A stretch of 38,975 nucleotides of DNA from an uncultured Caryophanales bacterium (GTDB taxonomy: Bacteria; Bacillota_I; Bacilli_A; RF39; UBA660), in assembly GCA_946615975.1 (NCBI GenBank), contig CAMOID010000006.1, positions 1 to 38,975 of the forward strand. Direction: 5' to 3'. Position 1 is the stretch's first letter, and the number at the start of each line of letters is the position of its first letter. The position numbers were made by a program, and so were the translations under genes. Under the pieces are notes generated by a model. It ran no database searches and was not told the DNA's origin. It saw nothing but the letters and a program-made list of their open reading frames with translations. This document shows positions 34,042 through 38,975 of the stretch, piece after piece.

Positions 34042-34569
34042 TTAAACCTCCTTAGTTTCCCCTTCAGTCTTAACTTCTTTTATTTGACCTCTATCATCAA
34101 AATATGTAATAGTTGATATTTCATAATTATCATCTATTACTTTTTTTGAAATACTAAAATTAGCTTGTTTAGATTTTAAATAAGTAGAATATATTTTATA
34201 GTAATATGTTTCTTCATTAATCTTTTTAACAACATATTGTTCTCCATTATATGTTTCTACTTCTTCATTACCTAAATAAGTTTTTATTATCAAATTATTA
34301 CTATATGCCGTAGCACCAAAGAATATAACTAATAATGTTAAGCATATAGCTAATTTAATATTATTATTTTTATTTTTAATAATAATATTTTGAAATATAG
34401 AAAATCCTATCATTATTAATAAGATAATACTAATATTAATATTTGCACTATTACGTAGCATCATATTATTATTAAACAAATATAATACTAAACCAACATA
34501 TATAAGCATTCCAATGATAGTATAAAAACTTAACTTAAGATAAAATTTTGTACTACCATTTGACTCCAT
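34042..34569 (-). CDS. Small membrane protein with exported C-terminal domain, unknown family
   Basis: About 175 aa. Three hydrophobic helices are visible (about residues 12-31, 42-60 and 70-88, numbered from ATG 34569), followed by an exported polar domain of about 85 residues with TYNGEQYVVKK, YYYKIYSTYLKSK and STITYFDDRG. No family is recognised. Two starts are possible: ATG 34581 (weak AAAGG 11 bases away) or ATG 34569 (GGTGA five bases away, like other genes here); the second is chosen. Either way the gene overlaps the end of the preceding one, so the two are translationally coupled and are probably partners. Confidence 0.65.
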   Translation of the reverse strand: MESNGSTKFYLKLSFYTIIGMLIYVGLVLYLFNNNMMLRNSANINISIILLIMIGFSIFQNIIIKNKNNNIKLAICLTLLVIFFGATAYSNNLIIKTYLGNEEVETYNGEQYVVKKINEETYYYKIYSTYLKSKQANFSISKKVIDDNYEISTITYFDDRGQIKEVKTEGETKEV

Positions 34570-35104
34570 AACCGTCACCATCTATTACATAACCTTTATC
34601 AGTCTTTTTAATATGAATATATGATTTTTTATTTTTTACCCATTCATCTTCATATATTCCATTACTATTATTCCAAATAGATTTACCATATGATCCATTA
34701 GGTTTAACAGAATATGTAATAACCGCAAATATAGAATCTTCAGTTACATTTGAATAATGACCTGCATATTCTCCACCATCCATAAATAATGAAGTATCTT
34801 CAAAATAAATATCATCTATTTTATATTCAATAATAGTTTCTTCTTTATTTAATTTATTACTAAATAAAGTAATAACTAAATCTTTATCTCTTAGATAAAC
34901 TGGAACTGAATTATTAGGGCATTCTTTTTCTTCTTCTTGTACTTTTGATTTTAATTCTCTTATTTCTAAATTATTATTCTTTAAATGATTCATTAATAAA
35001 GCAATAATACCACATGCACATACTAAGAAAATACACATTAATATAAAATATCCTCTATATCCTAATTCAACAATTTCAACATCTTTAACTTCTTTTTTCT
35101 CCAT
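34553..35104 (-). CDS. Bitopic membrane protein with exported domain, unknown family
   Basis: A 183-aa protein with an acidic cytoplasmic start, one helix (about residues 19-38, FILMCIFLVCACGIIALL), a short coiled-coil-like stretch (NNNLEIRELKSKVQEEEKE) and an exported domain of about 120 residues. The domain is strand-rich, with VPVYLRDKDLVITLFSN, a GGEYAGHYSN loop and IHIKKTDKGYVIDGDGYG at the end. No family is recognised. The start ATG 35104 has AGGAG eight bases upstream. It is the first gene after the HdeD-like terminator and its end overlaps the next membrane-protein gene. Confidence 0.7.
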   Translation of the reverse strand: MEKKEVKDVEIVELGYRGYFILMCIFLVCACGIIALLMNHLKNNNLEIRELKSKVQEEEKECPNNSVPVYLRDKDLVITLFSNKLNKEETIIEYKIDDIYFEDTSLFMDGGEYAGHYSNVTEDSIFAVITYSVKPNGSYGKSIWNNSNGIYEDEWVKNKKSYIHIKKTDKGYVIDGDGYGVKW

Positions 35105-35141
35105 ATTCCATTCTCCTATAATAATTATATATCAATATAAA

Positions 35142-35172
35142 TAAAAAAGAAAGATTACTTATCTTTCTTTTT
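35142..35172 (-). terminator. Intrinsic terminator after the HdeD-like gene
   Basis: On the minus strand AAAAAGAAAGAT and ATCTTTCTTTTT form a 12-bp stem with a five-base loop, followed by T residues. It overlaps the stop codon. Confidence 0.85.
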
Positions 35173-35835
35173 GCTTTTCTTTTCTTCAATTATAACAGCA
35201 TCAACTGCTGGAGATTCATCAGGTATTTCTTCTTCCTCACTTGTATCAAGAATACTTATATCTGTTCTCTTTTTATCTATAAAATCAGCATCATGTACTT
35301 TATCTAAATCTCTTAAAATCCAAATAGATTCTGCTAAATCAGCAAATGATCCAATTATAATAAAAATACCTACTACTCTTAAGAATGTTTCAGCACTCTT
35401 ACCAGGATTTAAAACTAATATTAATCCAATAGTTAATGTTAAAACACCAACAATTAAATTATATTTCCATGAATCTAAAACTCCTCTTACATTTAATGCT
35501 AATTGTACTTTGCATAAACCTTTAATTAAGAATATTATTCCAATTATGATCATTATAAAACTTAATAGTTTAGCATGAGCAACAATAAAGAATAAACCAA
35601 TACTAACAAATATTATTCCTAATACAAAAGATATAGATGTTATTTTTTCTAATCTTGTACCTTTAACATAATCAATAATAAATGCTCCACCCATTATCAT
35701 TAATGAAATACCAATTACATATGCAAGTATTTTTAAAGATAATCCTGGGAATATTGTTAATAATAATCCTAATACTAAAGTAACAACAGTACTAAATATC
35801 ATACTCTTTTCTATTTTCTTTAATTTATCTATCAT
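35155..35835 (-). CDS. HdeD-like (DUF308) membrane protein
   Basis: A 226-aa protein with six membrane helices in three pairs (about 12-55, 66-107 and 124-170). The pairs repeat a similar pattern: GLLLTIFPGLSLKILAYVIG, GIIFVSIGLFFIVAHA and GLILVLNPGKSAETFLRVVG. This matches the DUF308 repeat of HdeD/YhiM-type acid-resistance membrane proteins (PF03729). The C-terminal 55 residues are charged and cytoplasmic (EEEEIPDESP, then KKSKKKDK), an extension that most HdeD proteins lack. The start ATG 35835 follows AGGTGAG. Two terminator-like hairpins lie upstream in its leader, so expression may be controlled there. The biochemical role of the family in Firmicutes is not known. Confidence 0.8.
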   Translation of the reverse strand: MIDKLKKIEKSMIFSTVVTLVLGLLLTIFPGLSLKILAYVIGISLMIMGGAFIIDYVKGTRLEKITSISFVLGIIFVSIGLFFIVAHAKLLSFIMIIIGIIFLIKGLCKVQLALNVRGVLDSWKYNLIVGVLTLTIGLILVLNPGKSAETFLRVVGIFIIIGSFADLAESIWILRDLDKVHDADFIDKKRTDISILDTSEEEEIPDESPAVDAVIIEEKKSKKKDK

Positions 35836-35876
35836 ATATTCTCACCTTCTATCTAAATTATAAAATTATATAAATA

Positions 35877-35899
35877 AAAAAACAAGAACATAATCTTGC
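35877..35899 (-). terminator. Terminator-like hairpin in the HdeD-like leader
   Basis: On the minus strand CAAGA and TCTTG pair around a six-base loop and are followed by seven T residues. It lies about 40 bases upstream of the HdeD-like start. A promoter-like TTGTTT, 17 bases, TATAAT overlaps its T run. Confidence 0.6.
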
Positions 35900-35916
35900 T
35901 TTTGTGTTTATAAAAT

Positions 35917-35940
35917 AAAAAAAATGCAGTAGGCACTGCA
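35917..35940 (-). terminator. Strong terminator-like hairpin with no gene before it
   Basis: On the minus strand TGCAGT and ACTGCA pair around GCCT and are followed by eight T residues, a textbook intrinsic terminator. No minus-strand gene lies upstream of it within the 100 bases before the divergent ABC gene. The extended -10 TGTTATAAT (35946-35954) is just upstream, so it may terminate a very short transcript or guard against antisense transcription from the ABC genes. Confidence 0.7.
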
Positions 35941-36006
35941 ATTAAATTATAACACATTTTTAATGTAAGTACATAGTAAAATGAACTTTTTTATGTTTTT
36001 TGTATA

Positions 36007-36015
36007 TGCTATAAT
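36007..36015 (+). promoter_or_regulatory. Extended -10 promoter of the ABC transporter genes
   Basis: TGCTATAAT lies 26 bases upstream of the ATG at 36042, followed by the perfect Shine-Dalgarno AGGAGG at 36032-36037. No -35 is obvious. It is identical to the module at 30512. Confidence 0.65.
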
Positions 36016-36041
36016 CTATTTATAAATATACAGGAGGATAT

Positions 36042-36893
36042 ATGAACAATTTAGAAGTTAATAAACTAAATAAAACATTTAAAGAATTTTCTCTTAAAGA
36101 TGTTAATATCAAAGTTCCAGCTGGTAAAATTGTTGGTCTAATTGGAGAAAATGGTGCTGGTAAAACAACAATTATTAAATGTGTATTAGATGCAATGGCT
36201 AAAGACTCAGGCGAAGTTAAGTTATTTGGTCAAGATTATAATTATAAATTAAAAGATGATATTGGTATTGTATATGATGATTCATTTATAAACGAATCAT
36301 TTACTATAAGAGATTTAAATCTTATCATGAAAAATACATATTCTAAATGGGATCAAAAATTATTTTATAAATATATAAAAGAATTTAATATTCCATATAA
36401 GAAAGAAATAAAAAAATTATCTACAGGTATGAGAAAGAAAGTTGAAATTGCTGCATGCATTTCACATCATCCAAGATTATTAATCTTAGATGAACCTACT
36501 TCTGGATTAGATCCTGTAATAAGAAGTGAAATATTAGATATGTTCCAAGAATTTGTTGAAGATAAAAATAATTCTATATTATTATCAACTCATATAACAT
36601 CAGACTTAGAGCATATTGCAGATGATGTAATATTTATATCTAAAGGTACTATAGTATTTGATGAACCACTTAAAAAGGTTAAAGAAGATTATATAGTAAT
36701 TGAATTAGATAAAGATGAATTTAAGAAATTTAATAAAAAAGATATTACAAGATATAAAGAAAATAGAAATGATTATCAAGTACTTATAGAAAAGAAAAAC
36801 ATGAAGAAAGAATATAATAAGTATATTAAAAATATCACAACATTAGATGACATTATGCTTTTATATATAAGAGGTGCAATATGCGAGGATTAA
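36042..36893 (+). CDS. ABC transporter ATP-binding protein (YtrB/PmtA-like)
   Basis: A 283-aa ATPase. Walker A GENGAGKTT lies at 35-43, the signature LSTGMRKKVEIA about 127-138, Walker B LLILDEPTSGLDP about 147-159 and the switch histidine in LLSTHITSD about 184-190. The first 210 residues are the ATPase domain; the last 70 form a charged extension as in ATPases paired with small ABC-2 permeases of the YtrBC and phenol-soluble-modulin exporter (Pmt) type. The permease gene overlaps its 3' end by 13 bases, so the two form one exporter. Export of peptides or response to antibiotics is the usual role of such pairs; the substrate is unknown. The usual GntR-type regulator gene is not adjacent. Confidence 0.9.
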   Translation: MNNLEVNKLNKTFKEFSLKDVNIKVPAGKIVGLIGENGAGKTTIIKCVLDAMAKDSGEVKLFGQDYNYKLKDDIGIVYDDSFINESFTIRDLNLIMKNTYSKWDQKLFYKYIKEFNIPYKKEIKKLSTGMRKKVEIAACISHHPRLLILDEPTSGLDPVIRSEILDMFQEFVEDKNNSILLSTHITSDLEHIADDVIFISKGTIVFDEPLKKVKEDYIVIELDKDEFKKFNKKDITRYKENRNDYQVLIEKKNMKKEYNKYIKNITTLDDIMLLYIRGAICED

Positions 36894-37540
36894 TAATTAA
36901 AGATGCACTAACATTAAAAAGTACTTGGAAAAATCTAGTAGTAATGTTCATTGGATCAATGTTATTAAGTTATGCATTAGCTAACTATACATTAGCAATC
37001 ATAACTGTACCAATGGCATTATTAACATCTGGAATGAATACATTCCAAACAGATGAATTCTATAACACATTATCTTATACATTATCTGGTCCATATTCTA
37101 GAGTTAAAATGATATCAGCAAGATATTTATATACTCTATTAATGGCAGTAATATCATTCTTTGTTGGAGCAATTATATTTACTATAATTAATTTCACATT
37201 AAATCCAATAATAGATGCATTAAATATAGATATGTTAAGATTCTTATTAATGTTAGAATTAGCTGGATTATTAGTAGATGCTGTATTCTATCCAATTATT
37301 TATAAATATGGATGTGAAAAAGCAAGATTTGTTCTATTAAGTATAGTAATGTTATTACTTGGAATTGCTGCAGTAGTATCTGTATCATTCAATGTATTTG
37401 ATATGGCTCAACTTGATTGGGAAGCAATTATTAAATGGATGGAATCAAATGGTGTATTAGTATTATCAAGTATTACTTTAATACTATTTACTATATCATA
37501 TGGTTTATCTATATTATTCTTTAAGAAAAGAGACTTCTAA
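36881..37540 (+). CDS. ABC-2 type permease (PmtB/DUF-like, six helices)
   Basis: A 219-aa permease. The start MRGLIIKDALTLKSTWK and the segment SGPYSRVKMISARYLYTL (about 66-84) match ABC2_membrane_5-type permeases (PF13346), which carry a short cytoplasmic coupling segment after helix 2. Six hydrophobic segments are visible (about 18-36, 38-52, 86-107, 118-140, 147-168 and 190-212). The ATG at 36881 lies inside the ATPase gene and has AGAGGTG four bases upstream. It would dimerise or pair with a copy of itself and be driven by the ATPase encoded before it. The substrate is not known. Confidence 0.85.
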   Translation: MRGLIIKDALTLKSTWKNLVVMFIGSMLLSYALANYTLAIITVPMALLTSGMNTFQTDEFYNTLSYTLSGPYSRVKMISARYLYTLLMAVISFFVGAIIFTIINFTLNPIIDALNIDMLRFLLMLELAGLLVDAVFYPIIYKYGCEKARFVLLSIVMLLLGIAAVVSVSFNVFDMAQLDWEAIIKWMESNGVLVLSSITLILFTISYGLSILFFKKRDF

Positions 37541-37550
37541 GTCTCTTTTT
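37526..37550. terminator. Intrinsic terminator after the ABC permease gene
   Basis: AAAAGAGACTT and AAGTCTCTTTT form an 11-bp stem with a two-base centre and a T run; it overlaps the stop codon. The symmetrical A and T runs allow use on both strands. Confidence 0.8.
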
Positions 37551-37598
37551 ATTTACAATATTATTATGTAAAATTTAATGTCTAATAAATAAAAGTTA

Positions 37599-37627
37599 TT
37601 GTAAATTTAACAAATTAAAAATTATAT
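37599..37627 (+). promoter_or_regulatory. Candidate promoter of the structured RNA
   Basis: TTGTAA (37599-37604), a 17-base spacer and TTATAT (37622-37627) fit a vegetative promoter. Transcription would start near 37634-37641, just before the base-paired 5' end of the proposed RNA. The call is tentative because the region is AT-rich. Confidence 0.45.
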
Positions 37628-37640
37628 GTTGTATTATTAT

Positions 37641-38147
37641 TATAGGTGGTTACCAAAAATACAATTTTTTAACATTAATTAATAGTTTTCATGATGGAAT
37701 CTTAAAAATGCTCTCGCAGGCGGATGTATGAATTACTTTCTATGTGATTGTTTGGAATTATATCACGATTAATGTGTTTGGACCCGTATTTCAGATACAG
37801 CATCTAGACTTCAACAACTTTGATAACTAACCAAAAAGAGGTACTCTTGAAGTACTTACCTAATTAATATGTAAAAAGACGTATTAATTAATAATGATAT
37901 CTTGAAGGAGTTTAATTTATCATTATATCTACTAGTAACACATTCTTAAATCTTCGGATTGTAGAACTAGACTTAAATATTTAAAAGGTATTATTTAAGG
38001 AAATGTGTATTATATTTACAATTAATATTTTTATTTAATAAAATAAATAAGAAACCCTTATTTATGAACAACTTATGCTTATGAGTCGAAAAGTATTTAA
38101 AGAATACTAGAGTAAGAAATATCTTTTTTTACATTTCTTCCCCTATA
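37641..38147 (+). ncRNA. Candidate large structured non-coding RNA (about 507 nt)
   Basis: No reading frame of note lies between 37541 and 38229, yet the plus strand is full of exact hairpins. The ends pair: TATAGG (37641-37646) with CCTATA (38142-38147). Inside are: GTAT/ATAC (37786-37798); a 7-bp stem around CTTGA (37839-37857); an 11-bp stem 37861-37871 with 37880-37890 containing one G-U pair; a 9-bp stem 37891-37899 with 37918-37926; a stem 37938-37944 with 38002-38008 enclosing a C(UUCG)G tetraloop hairpin (37949-37960) and an 8-bp stem (37972-37979 with 37992-37999); a 9-bp stem 38043-38051 with 38057-38065; and AGTATT/AATACT (38092-38108). The UUCG loop and the G-U pair favour the plus strand. 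Size and host type recall the ROOL-class ornate RNAs, but I cannot confirm the family from memory of its sequence. It is not recognisable as tmRNA, RNase P or 6S RNA. Confidence 0.7.
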
Positions 38148-38201
38148 AAAAAAACTACTTCGAACTCTTAAAAAAAGTATTTTTTAAATAAAAATAGACT
38201 G

Positions 38202-38231
38202 AAAAAAAGAACTAGAAATAGTTCTTTTTTT
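38202..38231. terminator. Bidirectional intrinsic terminator
   Basis: AGAACTA, GAAA loop, TAGTTCT, flanked by seven A and seven T residues. It overlaps the stop of the lipoprotein gene on the minus strand and would end the plus-strand structured RNA 60 bases after its closing stem. The stretch 38148-38201 between them is A/T-rich and shows nothing else. Confidence 0.85.
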
Positions 38232-38733
38232 ATTTGCATTCATAACCACTTAAAGAATACTTATTAAATTCTTCATAGCTAAATGGAAGTTTCTTTGCTT
38301 TCTTAATTATATTATCATCATCAATAATAGAACCTAATTTCTTCTTAGCTAAATCTAAATCCATATCCAAATAATTATATTTAATTGTTATTATTAATTT
38401 ATCATCTACTGTATCAGTAAAAGCATCTATACCATCAATATCTTTATAAACACTTAGTAATTGATTTGTTAGTTCAATAGTTGCTTTATCAAATACAGTA
38501 CTTTTACTTATATTTTGAAATATTGCACTTTCAACATTTTCATTATCATCTAAATAAACATAAATATTACTTATAAAGTCTTCTGGAGTACCATCTTCAA
38601 GATCATATGTTTGTCCTGTTTTAACACATTTAATATCTGAATCATAATCAGGAATTGTTTTAACTTCTTCCTTTTTACTACATCCACATATTACTAAAGG
38701 AATTAATAATAATATAAGATATTTTAATTTCAT
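38230..38733 (-). CDS. DUF1307/YehR-like lipoprotein
   Basis: A 167-aa lipoprotein. The signal peptide MKLKYLILLLIPLVICGCSKK has a lipobox ending at Cys18 (ICG-C). The body has a first strand with Cys36 and a second cysteine near the end (GYECK), which could pair. The pattern of acidic strands, DDNENVESAIFQN, TNQLLSVYKDIDG and LIITIKYNYLDMD, resembles small YehR-type lipoproteins (DUF1307). The ATG overlaps the TGA of the U32 peptidase gene and no ribosome binding site is visible, so it depends on coupled translation. It is anchored on the outer face of the membrane. Function is not known. Confidence 0.7.
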   Translation of the reverse strand: MKLKYLILLLIPLVICGCSKKEEVKTIPDYDSDIKCVKTGQTYDLEDGTPEDFISNIYVYLDDNENVESAIFQNISKSTVFDKATIELTNQLLSVYKDIDGIDAFTDTVDDKLIITIKYNYLDMDLDLAKKKLGSIIDDDNIIKKAKKLPFSYEEFNKYSLSGYECK

Positions 38734-38975
38734 AGACTATCTTTAACCCTTCTAATAATATTAAGTGTTTCATTATAATTTTCATCTAATAATTCAATTC
38801 TAAAATTATTTATACCCATATTTTTATAAGCATTTATATCTTCTATCTTATCAATAGCTTGATAATTTAATATATGTGTTAAATGTATTTCATAATCAGT
38901 TAATATTCTATATTTACAATTATTTCTATCCATTAAATAATATTTATAATTATCCATACATACATGACACTTTTC
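38730..38975 (-). CDS. Peptidase U32 family protein, C-terminal end (partial)
   Basis: The frame is open to the right edge of the window, with the readable sequence beginning EKCHVCMDNYKYYLMDRNN. The order C-x-x-C, then YxLMDR, then a TDYE-x-H loop, THILNY, DKIEDI and MGINNFRIELLDEN, matches the C-terminal region of U32 (PrtC/YhbU/YegQ-like) proteins, where the cysteines bind an iron-sulfur cluster and the LMDR-type strand leads into the 'ns.pl.lid.l..l...gi...Ri' end. The ATG at 38957 is internal to the gene, not its start. The members studied act in tRNA hydroxylation or ubiquinone synthesis; others are annotated as collagenase-like. The lipoprotein gene begins at its stop (ATGA). Confidence 0.75.
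   Translation of the reverse strand, partial: EKCHVCMDNYKYYLMDRNNCKYRILTDYEIHLTHILNYQAIDKIEDINAYKNMGINNFRIELLDENYNETLNIIRRVKDSL

Noticed and set aside
37641-38147. tmRNA, RNase P RNA, 6S RNA or a riboswitch for the lipoprotein gene
   Set aside because: No tmRNA ends, tag frame or tRNA-like part, no RNase P core sequence, and the lipoprotein gene runs toward this region, so it cannot be its leader.
1-38975. Mycoplasma code with TGA as tryptophan
   Set aside because: TGG encodes Trp throughout, and TGA is a stop at tightly overlapping gene junctions (9259, 15955, 38730).

Overview
The window is very AT-rich (roughly a quarter G+C by eye). Its Shine-Dalgarno sequences are Gram-positive in style (AGGTGAT, AAGGAGG), stops sit on U-tract terminators, and many small membrane and surface proteins are encoded. 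TGG is the tryptophan codon and TGA is used as a stop (for example the ATGA overlaps at 15955-15958 and 38730-38733), so the code is standard and not the mycoplasma code. The best fit is a low-GC Firmicute of the Bacilli/Erysipelotrichia-RF39 type, probably uncultured; this is an inference from composition and gene families. I see no tRNA, rRNA, IS element, CRISPR array or prophage module.

Layout. 1-3729 (minus strand): end of a membrane-protein gene, a GtrA-like flippase, a PrsA-like foldase and an LTA-synthase-like sulfatase, which are cell-envelope functions. 3838-28588: a block of about 25 kb devoted to one surface system. It holds three intact SipW/ER-type signal peptidases, one signal-peptidase-like protein that has lost its catalytic residues, eight candidate substrates with SipW-style or single N-terminal membrane signals, an extracytoplasmic CPHC thioredoxin-fold protein, and three soluble proteins of unknown family (373, 554 and 59 aa). 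It also holds a 2768-aa N-anchored beta-repeat surface protein, and a membrane-tethered McrB-type AAA+ ATPase paired with a DUF2357-like protein. The block is organised as four minus-strand transcription units (promoters near 28616, 25815, 17410 and 11008, plus an internal one at 7546) and one plus-strand gene (11153).

28723-30971 (plus): a HerA-like ATPase behind a perfect palindrome, then a small membrane protein. 30981-35835 (minus): a small acidic protein, a C-terminally anchored staphylococcal-nuclease-like protein, a polytopic membrane protein with two zinc ribbons, two small membrane proteins and an HdeD-like (DUF308) protein. 36042-37540 (plus): an ABC ATPase and permease pair. 37541-38229 carries no gene, but its plus strand is packed with perfect hairpins whose ends pair with each other, which looks like a large structured non-coding RNA of about 500 nt. 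38230-38975 (minus): a DUF1307/YehR-like lipoprotein and the C-terminal end of a U32 peptidase.

How the genes may work together (inference): the signal peptidases process TasA/camelysin-like subunits that assemble outside the cell, and the thioredoxin-fold protein acts on their cysteines. The giant repeat protein is a co-expressed surface partner. The membrane AAA+ ATPase with its DUF2357 partner and the soluble proteins would sit on the cytoplasmic face as an energised or regulatory apparatus. I know of no described system with this gene set.
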